This document shows positions 34,768 through 43,263 of a stretch of 64,000 nt of DNA, one piece after another. The notes under the pieces were generated by a model, which did no database searches, was not told where the DNA came from, and worked only from the letters and a program-made list of their open reading frames with translations. The first letter of the stretch is position 1. Each line of letters opens with the position of its first letter. The DNA comes from Halomonas litopenaei (GTDB taxonomy: Bacteria > Pseudomonadota > Gammaproteobacteria > Pseudomonadales > Halomonadaceae), in NCBI RefSeq assembly GCF_017303055.1, contig NZ_JAEKJT010000002.1, forward strand, positions 39,204 through 103,203, written 5' to 3'. The position numbers were made by a program, and so were the translations under genes.

Positions 34768-36131
34768 GTGCCAGCGAGACGCCTCGACCTGCGTCGCTTC
34801 CGGCATTGGTCCTGGCCCTGCGCGACCGCGCCATGACCGCCGCGACGCGCACGGAGTTAGCCTTTTCCATCGCCAACGACAGCTACCCCCTGCTGCGCTT
34901 TCGCCAGGCGCTGGTGGTGGAGCGGCGCAGCGCCAGCAAGGTACAAGTCCATTGCGTATCGGGGCTGGCCACACCCAAGGAGCGCACGCCTTTTCTCAAC
35001 TGGGTCGAGACACTGGGCGGGTGGCTCGACCAGCATTATTCGCCCAGTGAGGCCAGGCTGCTGCTGCGCGAGCAGCTGGACCTTCCTCCATCGCTGGCAG
35101 AGGGCTGGGCCCAGTGGTGGCCTGAGGTGCTGTGGCTGGTGCCATTGAGCCCCGCCGACCCTGCCACCTCGCGAGGACCTGCAGGTCGCGCCTGGGCGCT
35201 GTTTCTGCTCGAGCAGGCCCCGCCTGAACCGCTGCGGCCACAGCTGGCCGGGCTCGCTTACAGCTGGCGCTACTGCTGGCAAGCATTGGCGCCGCGCCGA
35301 CGGGCGCTGCGCCTGCCAAGGCAGCGTCTGTGGTGGCTGGTGCTGGTCGCGGTGGTGGCCATCCTGCTGCTGCCAGTACGTCTGTCCGCGCTGGCACCGG
35401 CCGAGATCATCTCCCTCGACAGTACCGCCATTACCAGTCCGCTGGATGGGGTGGTCGCTGACATGCTGGTGGAGCCCAACCAGGCCGTCGAGGCTGGCAC
35501 GCCACTGCTGCGCCTGGACCGCAGCGAGCTGGAGAGTCGCGCAGAAGTGCTCAGGCGCCAGCTTGACGTCGCCAGGGCCGAGCTCGACGCCGCCGGCAAC
35601 CTGGCCTTCGATGATCGGAGCCGACTGGCTGACATGACCCGTTTACGCGGGCAACAGGCTCAGCGCCAGGCCGAGCTGACAGCCATCGAGGCCCGCCTCG
35701 AACGCACCCTTGTCGTTGCCCCCGCAGCGGGGGTCGCCGTCTACTCTGACCGCGACGATTGGGAGGGACGCCCGGTCACCACCGGCGAGCGCATCTTGCG
35801 TCTGGCAGACCCCGCTCAGCCGGCGGTAGAGATCCAGCTGGCGGCGGCCGATGCCATCGCGCTGGCACCGGGTGCCGAGGTCACCGTATTCCTGAGTGCC
35901 CAGCCGCTGACACCGCTCAAGGCGACGCTGACACGGACCAGCTACGCCACCCAGCCGGACGCCGACGGCATTGATGCCTACCGACTGCTGGCGCGACTCG
36001 ACGACGCCGACGCCACACCGGCGCGCCTGGGCTTGCACGGCACGGCCAAGGTCTATGGTGAACGCGTCAGCCTGGGTTACTACCTGCTGCGGCGGCCGCT
36101 GGCCACCCTGCGGGCCTGGACCGGGTGGTAA
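34764..36131 (+). CDS. HlyD-type adaptor with large cytoplasmic N-terminal domain
   Basis: The 455-residue protein has an unusual layout. Residues 1-190 contain no signal peptide and look like a soluble cytoplasmic GAF-like domain (VHCVSGLATPKERTPFLNW). A single membrane segment follows (LWWLVLVAVVAILLLPVRL, about 191-210). The periplasmic part has an HlyD barrel-sandwich and hairpin (SPLDGVVADMLVEPNQAVEAG, then a coiled-coil rich in Glu/Arg/Gln, then VVAPAAGVAVYSDRDDWEG). It would bridge the inner membrane and the TolC-like channel, with the cytoplasmic part perhaps sensing or recruiting substrate. It begins 4 bases inside the preceding gene and ends 2 bases before the next. Confidence 0.82.
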   Translation: MSASETPRPASLPALVLALRDRAMTAATRTELAFSIANDSYPLLRFRQALVVERRSASKVQVHCVSGLATPKERTPFLNWVETLGGWLDQHYSPSEARLLLREQLDLPPSLAEGWAQWWPEVLWLVPLSPADPATSRGPAGRAWALFLLEQAPPEPLRPQLAGLAYSWRYCWQALAPRRRALRLPRQRLWWLVLVAVVAILLLPVRLSALAPAEIISLDSTAITSPLDGVVADMLVEPNQAVEAGTPLLRLDRSELESRAEVLRRQLDVARAELDAAGNLAFDDRSRLADMTRLRGQQAQRQAELTAIEARLERTLVVAPAAGVAVYSDRDDWEGRPVTTGERILRLADPAQPAVEIQLAAADAIALAPGAEVTVFLSAQPLTPLKATLTRTSYATQPDADGIDAYRLLARLDDADATPARLGLHGTAKVYGERVSLGYYLLRRPLATLRAWTGW

Positions 36132-36133
36132 TC

Positions 36134-38341
36134 ATGCACCCATCGCCGCCCTTCAGCGGAGCCGCCCCAGCCGGAACGCCATCGGCCGCTGCGGTGACGC
36201 TAGACACCGCCGCGCCGGGCCTGTCGGCTGCAGATCCTCGCGAGCACCAGCCGGTGCCACCCCTGCGCGACGATCTGCAGCTGCACGACGCTGGTCGAGA
36301 CGCCCAGGGCGAGCCACAGTGGTCGATCCAGGACCCCGTCACCAATCGCTTCTATCGCATCGGTTGGCTGGAGTTCGAATGCCTGACTCGCTGGGGCCAC
36401 AGCCCTCGTCGACTGTGCGATGAGATTGACGCCGCCACCGCGCTCTCGCCCGAGGTAGGCGATATCCTGGCGCTGGTCGATTTCCTGGATCACCATCGTT
36501 TGCTGCGGGCGACGGCGGAGGTCAGCCAACGCCTCGCCCAGCAGGCGCAACGCGGCGCCGCCTGGCAAAGCCTGTCCTGGTGGTTGCATCATTACCTGTT
36601 CTTTCGCCTGCCGCTGGTGCGCCCACAGCATTTCCTGGAGGCCATGGTAAGACGGCTGCCGTGGCTGTTCACCCGAGCCATGGTCGGCGCCGTGCTTATC
36701 CTGAGCCTGATCGGGCTGATCCTGGTGATCAAGCGCTGGGACCTGTTCACCCACGCGGTGATGGACGCCTTTTCCTTCTCCGGTATCGTCAGCTTCGCCC
36801 TGGCCCTGGTGGTGGCCAAGGCCTGTCACGAGCTCGGCCACGCCCTGGTCGCGACCCGCTTGGGGGTCAGGGTGGCGCATATGGGGGTCGCCTTCATTGT
36901 GCTTTGGCCGATGCTCTATACCGATACCGGCGAGAGCTGGAAGCTCAGGCGCAGTCGCTCGCGTCTGGCGATCTCATCGGCGGGCATGCTGGTGGAACTG
37001 GGCCTGGCCGGTGTTGCCACCCTCGGCTGGGTGCTGACCGAGCCCGGCCCACTCAACAGCGCGCTGCTGTATCTGGCGACCACCAGCTGGGTGCTGTCAC
37101 TGGCGATCAATGCCAGCCCGTTCATGCGCTTCGACGGATATTTCGTGCTGTCCGACCTGCTCGACTTTCCCAACTTGCACGAGCGCGCCGGAGGCCAGGC
37201 CAGGACCTGGCTACGACGCCGGCTGCTGGGTCTGTCCGAAGACTGGCCTGAGCCGTTCATGCCCCACCAGCGCCGCGCCCTGATCCTGTTCGCCTTCGCC
37301 ACCTGGATCTATCGTCTGCTGCTCTTCCTGGGGATTGCGCTGGCGGTCTATCATCTGTTCTTCAAGGCTCTGGGCATTGCCCTTTTCGCCGTGGAAATTG
37401 CCTGGTTTATCCTGATGCCCGTGTCTCGCGAACTCTCTCACTGGTGGGCGTCTCGCCGCGCCGTCCCTCGCCGCCATCGCCTCGGCTGGCTGTTGGCGCT
37501 GGCGCTGGCCGTCGTGCTGATTTGCCTGCCCTGGCAGACTCGCGTCAGCGGTCCCGGACTGCTTCACGCCGAGCACGAACTGACCGTGTATTCCCCCTTT
37601 CCCGCTCGCCTGGAGCGCCTTATGACGGAAGGTGCTGTCAGCCAGGGCACTGCCCTGGCCAGCCTGGTGGAGCCGGATATCCAGCACCAGCTACGCTCCA
37701 GTGAACAGGCCATGGCCTGGCTGGATGCCGAACTGGCCGGACTGCTCGCCGCCGACGACGGGCTCGACCGCGACGCCGCAACCCTGGCCCAGCGCCGCGT
37801 CAACGAGAGTCATCAGGCAGCCGCCAGCCAGGAGCTGTCTCGCCTCACCCTGCGGGCACCGTTCAGCGGCGTGTGGCAACGCCACGACCTCGAACAGGCG
37901 CCGGGACAGTGGGTCGCCCCCCAGCAGCCGCTGGGCCTGCTGCTGGATCCTTCCCACTGGCTCGTCGATGCCTACCTGCCCCAGGATGATGCCCACCGGC
38001 TGACTACTGGCGCCAAGGTGCGGATCTTTGCCGAAGGACAGCTCACGCCACTCGAGGGAGAGCTGGTCAGTGTCGGGGCAACCCGCGCCACGGAACTCGC
38101 CCATCCGTCTCTGGCGGCCCGCCATGGGGGACCGCTGAGCACTCAACCCGCCACTGACCAGACCCAGGACACCCTGCGCCTGGCCGATGGTCGGGTGGCG
38201 GTAAAGGTGCGCCTACTATCTCCCTGGCCCGAGGCCAGGCGCAGCCGGGCTCAGGTCCACGTCGACGCCGAACGAGAGAGCCTGGCCGGCCAGTTCTTCA
38301 CCTGGCTTGCGGCGGTGGCGATTCGCGAGAGCGGATTCTAG
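36134..38341 (+). CDS. Membrane M50 site-2 protease fused to a HlyD-like adaptor domain
   Basis: This 735-residue membrane protein has three parts. Residues about 50-130 form a small cytoplasmic domain (FYRIGWLEFECLTRW). A multi-spanning M50 peptidase core follows, with zinc motif HELGH (232-236) and the third ligand Asp334 in NASPFMRFDGYFVLSDLLD. After the last membrane span near 460, a periplasmic barrel-sandwich adaptor domain appears (YSPFPARLERLMTEGAVSQG and RAPFSGVWQRHDLEQAPGQW). All catalytic residues of an intramembrane metalloprotease are present. No ATPase is encoded in the operon, so proteolysis may be coupled to export of the giant LEPR-XLL protein. I chose the ATG at 36134 over a GTG 9 bases earlier. 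Confidence 0.85.
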   Translation: MHPSPPFSGAAPAGTPSAAAVTLDTAAPGLSAADPREHQPVPPLRDDLQLHDAGRDAQGEPQWSIQDPVTNRFYRIGWLEFECLTRWGHSPRRLCDEIDAATALSPEVGDILALVDFLDHHRLLRATAEVSQRLAQQAQRGAAWQSLSWWLHHYLFFRLPLVRPQHFLEAMVRRLPWLFTRAMVGAVLILSLIGLILVIKRWDLFTHAVMDAFSFSGIVSFALALVVAKACHELGHALVATRLGVRVAHMGVAFIVLWPMLYTDTGESWKLRRSRSRLAISSAGMLVELGLAGVATLGWVLTEPGPLNSALLYLATTSWVLSLAINASPFMRFDGYFVLSDLLDFPNLHERAGGQARTWLRRRLLGLSEDWPEPFMPHQRRALILFAFATWIYRLLLFLGIALAVYHLFFKALGIALFAVEIAWFILMPVSRELSHWWASRRAVPRRHRLGWLLALALAVVLICLPWQTRVSGPGLLHAEHELTVYSPFPARLERLMTEGAVSQGTALASLVEPDIQHQLRSSEQAMAWLDAELAGLLAADDGLDRDAATLAQRRVNESHQAAASQELSRLTLRAPFSGVWQRHDLEQAPGQWVAPQQPLGLLLDPSHWLVDAYLPQDDAHRLTTGAKVRIFAEGQLTPLEGELVSVGATRATELAHPSLAARHGGPLSTQPATDQTQDTLRLADGRVAVKVRLLSPWPEARRSRAQVHVDAERESLAGQFFTWLAAVAIRESGF

Positions 38342-38379
38342 GCACGGAGAAGCCCCTCCGCCCTTCGTCGACATTGTCA

Positions 38380-38393
38380 CTATGTTGTACATT
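38380..38393. promoter_or_regulatory. FadR-type operator-like palindrome
   Basis: The sequence ctatgttgtacatt contains ATGT-N3-ACAT with the GT-N3-AC core typical of operators of the FadR subfamily of GntR regulators. It lies about 38-50 bases before the start of such a regulator, suggesting autoregulation. A 13/14 match occurs at 62569-62582. Confidence 0.55.
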
Positions 38394-38430
38394 CGCTAGG
38401 ATCAGCAGCACATTTGCCAGGAGTCACCCT

Positions 38431-39195
38431 GTGGCCGTCACATCCCGCACCACCCCCAAGCGCCCCAGCGTGGCAGACTACCTGGCCGAAGCGATTTTCT
38501 CGGGCCATTATCGACCCGGAGATTTCGTGCCCAAGGAAGTCGATCTGGCCGAGCAGTTCGCCTTGAACCGCTCGGCGGTTCGCAGCGATATTCGTCAGCT
38601 GGTCGACGTCGGCATCATCGAGCGCATCTCAGGTCACGGTTCCAAGGTGCGTAGCGTCGAGGAGTGGAACATCCTTGATCCGCTGGTCACCGACTGGATG
38701 ACCCGCTACGCCTCGCCAAGCCCCGAGATCCAGCGCGAGATCCTGAGCTTCCGCCTGGACGTGGAGCCCTATGTGGCGATGACCGCGGCCAAGCGCGCCA
38801 CTGCCCGGGATCTGGTCGCGATCGAGGAGGCCTTCGAGGGCATGGAACGGGCCATGAATGCCGCGGAAGGTGATGCCAAACGGCTGCACAGCGACCATGA
38901 CATCGCCTTCCACGTGGCCATCTTCAAGGCCACCCGCAATATCGTATGGTCCCAGCTGTCGCACATCCTGCGGCCATCGATCTACCTGCTGATCGAATCC
39001 TCCAACGAGAGTGCCAGCGACCCCGAGGCCAGCCTGGAGCGCCACCGCGAATTGATGGAAGCGATTCGTGCACGCAAGCCCCACGCCGCCTTCCGTGCCG
39101 CCCAGGCAGTGCTGGCCGGCACCGCTGACGCCCTTGGCATCCAGCCGGGCGACAGCGTACTGGGCAGCGATCAGGAACCTCCCCCGCTAGACTGA
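38431..39195 (+). CDS. GntR-family regulator, FadR subfamily (FCD domain)
   Basis: The 254-residue repressor starts at a GTG at 38431 preceded by AGGAG; an in-frame ATG at 38374 would overlap the probable operator. A winged helix-turn-helix fills residues 10-80 (FVPKEVDLAEQFALNRSAVR), and an all-helical FCD ligand domain follows, with candidate metal-binding His and Asp residues (SDHDIAFHVAIFKATRN, RHRELMEAIRARK). This subfamily typically responds to sugar acids or other carboxylates. The palindrome ahead of it recurs between the TRAP and dehydratase genes at 62.6 kb, so it may control sugar-acid catabolism rather than its immediate neighbours. Confidence 0.85.
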   Translation: MAVTSRTTPKRPSVADYLAEAIFSGHYRPGDFVPKEVDLAEQFALNRSAVRSDIRQLVDVGIIERISGHGSKVRSVEEWNILDPLVTDWMTRYASPSPEIQREILSFRLDVEPYVAMTAAKRATARDLVAIEEAFEGMERAMNAAEGDAKRLHSDHDIAFHVAIFKATRNIVWSQLSHILRPSIYLLIESSNESASDPEASLERHRELMEAIRARKPHAAFRAAQAVLAGTADALGIQPGDSVLGSDQEPPPLD

Positions 39196-39298
39196 GCACA
39201 TGCCCCGGCCCTGGCCAGGCCTCTCCATGCTAAGCTGGCAAGCGGTCGCGGCACGCTGCCAAACCCGGTAGCACCGCTTCGTCAAAAGGATCTTTGAC

Positions 39299-39997
39299 AT
39301 GGCCTCGGTCTACGATTTGAAGCCCCGCTTTCAGGGGCTCCTGCGCCCGCTGGTACGCCGCCTGCAGGGTCGCGGCGTCAGCGCCAACCAGGTGACGTTA
39401 GCTGCCCTCCTACTATCGCTGCTGGTGGCGGGCGTGGTCGCCCTGACGGCGGCGGAGCCTGACGCCTCGCGGGGCTGGTTCCTGCTGATCGCGCTATGGC
39501 TGCCGCTGCGCATGGCCTTCAACGCGGTGGACGGCATGCTGGCCCGGGAACACCACCAGCAGACGCGCCTGGGAGCCTACCTCAACGAGCTCTGCGATCT
39601 TGTCTCCGACGCCGCCCTGTTCGTCCCCTTCGCCCTTCTCCCCAACGCCCATCCGCTGCCGGTGCTGGTGGCCCTGGTGATGGCCCTGATCGTGGAATAC
39701 GCCGGTGTCATGGGGCCGCTGGTGGGCGCCAGCCGCCGCTACGATGGCCCCATGGGCAAGAGTGATCGGGCGCTGGTCATCGGCCTGCTTGCCCTGGCCA
39801 TCGCCCTGGGGCTCACCTCCTCCTGGGTCGTGGCTACGGTGTTCTGGCTGATGAGCGCGCTGATGCTGGTATCGCTCAGCCACCGGGTGCGCCGCGGAAT
39901 CGTCGAGGCAAACGCCGGCGAAGCTGATAAGCGTCAGGCAGATGACGGTCAGGGCGATGCTCGTAAAGGCGATGACCGTCAAGGTCATGCCCAATGA
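39299..39997 (+). CDS. CDP-alcohol phosphatidyltransferase family membrane protein
   Basis: This 232-residue integral membrane enzyme of phospholipid headgroup transfer has about six hydrophobic segments. The signature is DGMLAR, eight residues, G, three residues, then Asn where the consensus has Asp, three residues, D (stretch from VDGMLAREHH to LNELCDLVSD). The family consensus needs four Asp residues, so the Asn replaces one; the following VSD may compensate. It is the first of three overlapping genes for a lipid-modifying cassette. AAAGGAT lies upstream of the ATG at 39299. The last 25 residues are a charged Gln/Asp/Arg repeat. The alcohol acceptor is unknown. Confidence 0.85.
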   Translation: MASVYDLKPRFQGLLRPLVRRLQGRGVSANQVTLAALLLSLLVAGVVALTAAEPDASRGWFLLIALWLPLRMAFNAVDGMLAREHHQQTRLGAYLNELCDLVSDAALFVPFALLPNAHPLPVLVALVMALIVEYAGVMGPLVGASRRYDGPMGKSDRALVIGLLALAIALGLTSSWVVATVFWLMSALMLVSLSHRVRRGIVEANAGEADKRQADDGQGDARKGDDRQGHAQ

Positions 39998-41769
39998 GCC
40001 GCCCCGCACAGTCCCACGCCTTTGTCGCCCATGATGGCCAGCGCATCGCCTACCGCCATTGGCCAGCGACCGGCGACGTGCCCAAGGGCGCGGTGCTGCT
40101 GTTTCACAGGGGCCACGAGCACGGCGGGCGTATGGCACACCTGGTCGAGGAGCTCGATCTGCCGGATCTGGCGTTCTTTGCCTGGGACGCCCGCGGTCAC
40201 GGCCTGTCCGATGGCGAGCGGGGCGACGCCCCCGACTTTGCTACCTACGCACGAGATGTGCAGAGCCTGGTCGAGCATATCGAGGACCAGCACGGCACCT
40301 CGGTGGCCGATCTGCTGGTGGTCGCCCAGAGCGTGGGCGCGGTGGTCGCCACCTGCTGGCTGCACGACTACGCTCCCCCGGTGCGCGGCGCGATCCTCGC
40401 AGCCCCCGCCTTCCGGGTGAAGCTGTATGTGCCCCTGGCGCTTCCCGCGCTGCGCCTGGCGACCCGCTTTCGCGACAGGGTCTTCGTCAAGAGCTATGTT
40501 CGCTCAAGCCTGCTCACCCACGATCTGGACCGTCGCCGAGGCTACGACAGTGATCCCCTGATCAGCCGTCAGATTTCGGCACGCATCCTGATCGGGCTGC
40601 GCGACACCTCCGATCGCCTGGTCGCCGATGCCGCCACCATCGACACCCCGATCCAGCTGCTGCTGTCGGGTCGCGATGTGGTGGTCGAGCGCAAGGTTCA
40701 ACAACGCTTCTTCGCCCGCCTGCCCCATCCGGACAAGGAATGTCACCGCTTAGAGGGGTTCTTCCACGATACCCTGGGTGAGCGGGATCGCCACTTGGCC
40801 CTGGCGCCGATGCAGCGCTTCATTCGCCGCCAGTTCAGCCGCCCGTCACAGGCCCTGAGCCGGCTGGACGCCGACCTCGGCGGCAACGGCTGCGCCGAGG
40901 CGGAGGCCCTCGCTCGACCGCTGCCCAAGAGCGGGATCAAGCAGCGCTACTGGCAGCTGCTGCGCAAGGCGCTGCAGCAAGGCGCAAGGCTATCGAACAG
41001 CCTCAAGGTCGGCGTCGACCACGGCTTCGACTCAGGCTCGATGCTCGACCAGGTCTATCGCAACCGCCCGGATAGCCCGAGCCGACTGGGCCGGCTGATC
41101 GACCGGGTGTACCTGAACGCCATCGGCTGGCGCGGCATCCGGCAGCGTCGTGTCCATCTGGAGGCGCTGATCGAGCAGGCCGTCCGGGAGCTGCGCCACA
41201 ACGGCCAGCAGGTCCACCTGGTGGATATCGCTGCAGGTCACGGGCGCTATATCCTGTCGGCCCTGGCGGCACTGGCAAACGCGTCCGAGGCGCCAGATAG
41301 CGTCCTGCTGCGGGACTACAGCGCCACCAATGTCGCGGCCGGCCAGGCGCTGATCAAGGAAATGATCCCATCTCAGCCCCTGGCCCAACGGGTCCGCTTC
41401 GAGGCTGGCGACGCCTTCGACCGCGCCAGTCTGGCCAGCCTGACGCCCGCCCCGACCCTGGCGGTGGTGTCGGGGCTGTACGAGCTGTACCCGGATAACG
41501 CCAGGGTGCGAGCCTCCCTCAGCGGTCTGGCCGAGGCCATGGCGCCGGGGGCGCTGCTGGTGGTGACCAACCAGCCCTGGCACCCGCAGCTATCCTTCAT
41601 TGCCAGGGCGCTATCCTCCCACCGGGAAGGCGAGCCTTGGGTCATGCGCTGTCGTAGCCAGGTCGAAATGCGCCAACTGCTGGCCGCCTGCGGCTTTGCC
41701 ATCGTCACCCAGCGCATCGATCCCTGGGGCATCTTCTCGGTCATCCTGGCGCGCCGGATATCGCCATGA
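39994..41769 (+). CDS. Bifunctional alpha/beta hydrolase / SAM-dependent methyltransferase
   Basis: The 591-residue fusion protein combines two folds. Residues 1-290 form a monoglyceride-lipase-like hydrolase with oxyanion region FHRGHEHGGR, nucleophile AQSVGA (Ser near 112) and late acidic and His residues (LLSGRDVVVE, EGFFHDTLGE). Residues about 330-590 form a class I methyltransferase with motif I VHLVDIAAGHGRYIL. It overlaps the phosphatidyltransferase gene by 4 bases and the phosphatase gene by 4, so all three are probably made together. A plausible role is acyl removal or transfer plus methylation of a lipid or headgroup. The combination is known from genome annotation; I know of no settled function. 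Confidence 0.82.
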   Translation: MSRPAQSHAFVAHDGQRIAYRHWPATGDVPKGAVLLFHRGHEHGGRMAHLVEELDLPDLAFFAWDARGHGLSDGERGDAPDFATYARDVQSLVEHIEDQHGTSVADLLVVAQSVGAVVATCWLHDYAPPVRGAILAAPAFRVKLYVPLALPALRLATRFRDRVFVKSYVRSSLLTHDLDRRRGYDSDPLISRQISARILIGLRDTSDRLVADAATIDTPIQLLLSGRDVVVERKVQQRFFARLPHPDKECHRLEGFFHDTLGERDRHLALAPMQRFIRRQFSRPSQALSRLDADLGGNGCAEAEALARPLPKSGIKQRYWQLLRKALQQGARLSNSLKVGVDHGFDSGSMLDQVYRNRPDSPSRLGRLIDRVYLNAIGWRGIRQRRVHLEALIEQAVRELRHNGQQVHLVDIAAGHGRYILSALAALANASEAPDSVLLRDYSATNVAAGQALIKEMIPSQPLAQRVRFEAGDAFDRASLASLTPAPTLAVVSGLYELYPDNARVRASLSGLAEAMAPGALLVVTNQPWHPQLSFIARALSSHREGEPWVMRCRSQVEMRQLLAACGFAIVTQRIDPWGIFSVILARRISP

Positions 41770-43253
41770 GCGCCTCCCACTGCCGACTGGCGCACCGCGG
41801 CTGGGGTCTGCGTGTCAGGGCCGGCCTGTGGCTGTTGCTGCTGGGTGTCGTGTTCTTCTCGAGCTACGCCCTCACCAGCCACTTCAGTGCTCTGCGCGCG
41901 CCATTGCCCAGCATCATGTTCGACTGGGAACGGGGAATCCCGCTCTTGCCCTGGACCATCGTGCCCTACTGGTCCATCGATCTGATGTATGCCGCGGGCG
42001 TGCTGCTGTTGCCTCAGGATCGCCGCCAGCTCAGCTCTCTGGTGCGACGCCTGCTGACGGTGCAGGCCCTGTGCGTGCTGGGCTTTCTGGCCTGCCCGCT
42101 GACCTTCAGTCTCCAGCGGCCACCCCTGGAGGGGGTCTTTGGCACCCTGTTCGATGTGCTGATGAGCTTTGATCAGCCCTACAACCAGGCGCCGTCGCTG
42201 CATATAGCCCTGCTGGTCGTGCTCTGGCACGCCTACGCCCAGCGCCTGGGGAGCACCGCCTGGCGCTGGCTGCTGCACGGCTGGTGCGTGCTGATCGGCC
42301 TGTCGGTGCTGACCACCTGGCAGCACCACTTCATCGATGTGCCCACGGGGGCACTCGTCGGCGCCATCAGCCTGTGGCTATGGCCATCCCGCGGCGCTGG
42401 CCCCCTGCAACGGGCAAGGCTCAGCTATGACCGGACCCGTCGACGCCTGGCGGCACGCTACGCCATCGGCGCAGGCGTGATCGCTGCACTGGCGGTCCTG
42501 CTCGGCACAAGTTCGCTGGGAACGGGCACGCAGGGAGCGACTACGCTGGGCGGTTGGTCATGGTGGCTAGGGTGGCCGGCGCTGTCGCTCTCGCTGGTGG
42601 CCCTCAACTACCTGTGGCTGGGCGTGGCAGGCTTTCAGAAAGACAATGATGGCCGGCTGTCGCTGGCGGCACGCCTGTTACTGGCGCCTTATCTGGTCGG
42701 CGCCTGGATTAACTCACGGCTGTGGACCCGGCGGCGGCCCCATCCCGACGAGGTCTGCGATGGGGTCTCTATTGGCCGTCTACCGCTGCGGCAGATGCCC
42801 GCTGCCGACATGGCGCTGGTCGATCTGTGCGCTGAACTCTCGGCGCCCACACAGCGACGGGCCTACACCCCTGTGCCAGTGCTTGACCTGGCCGTGGCCT
42901 CGGCTACCGAGCTGCGCCAGGCAGCCGAGGCCATCGAACAGCATCGCCGCCACGGGCCGGTGCTGGTGTGCTGCGCCCTGGGGGTATCGCGCAGCGCCAG
43001 CGCCGTGGCCGCCTGGTTGCTCCTCAGCGGTCGGGCAGCCAGCGTCGATGACGCTATCTCGATCGTCAGGGGGGCTCGTCCCATCTGCGTGCTGCGAGCC
43101 CCCCACCGGCAAGCGCTGAAGGCGCTGGTCGAACGGGCCGACGAGACGACATACGAGACGCCATACGAGACGCCATACGAGACGCCATGGCCGTTAAACG
43201 AAAACGAAGATAAAGCCGGCACTGCCCTACGCGAGCCGAGCACCAGGCGGTGA
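41766..43253 (+). CDS. PAP2 phosphatase / dual-specificity phosphatase fusion
   Basis: The 495-residue membrane protein has an N-terminal PAP2-like part with several membrane spans. Its motifs are of the lipid-phosphotransferase type: QAPSLHIAL in place of PSGH, and TTWQHHFIDVPTG with the catalytic His and Asp. After more spans, residues about 330-470 form a cysteine-based dual-specificity phosphatase with VLVCCALGVSRSASA (C-x5-R). It may dephosphorylate a phosphatidyl-alcohol phosphate made by the neighbouring transferase, as PTPMT1-like enzymes do for phosphatidylglycerophosphate. The C terminus carries an in-frame 12-base repeat (YETP). The gene converges on the second giant gene 10 bases away. 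Confidence 0.82.
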   Translation: MSASHCRLAHRGWGLRVRAGLWLLLLGVVFFSSYALTSHFSALRAPLPSIMFDWERGIPLLPWTIVPYWSIDLMYAAGVLLLPQDRRQLSSLVRRLLTVQALCVLGFLACPLTFSLQRPPLEGVFGTLFDVLMSFDQPYNQAPSLHIALLVVLWHAYAQRLGSTAWRWLLHGWCVLIGLSVLTTWQHHFIDVPTGALVGAISLWLWPSRGAGPLQRARLSYDRTRRRLAARYAIGAGVIAALAVLLGTSSLGTGTQGATTLGGWSWWLGWPALSLSLVALNYLWLGVAGFQKDNDGRLSLAARLLLAPYLVGAWINSRLWTRRRPHPDEVCDGVSIGRLPLRQMPAADMALVDLCAELSAPTQRRAYTPVPVLDLAVASATELRQAAEAIEQHRRHGPVLVCCALGVSRSASAVAAWLLLSGRAASVDDAISIVRGARPICVLRAPHRQALKALVERADETTYETPYETPYETPWPLNENEDKAGTALREPSTRR

Positions 43254-43263
43254 GATGGGATCG

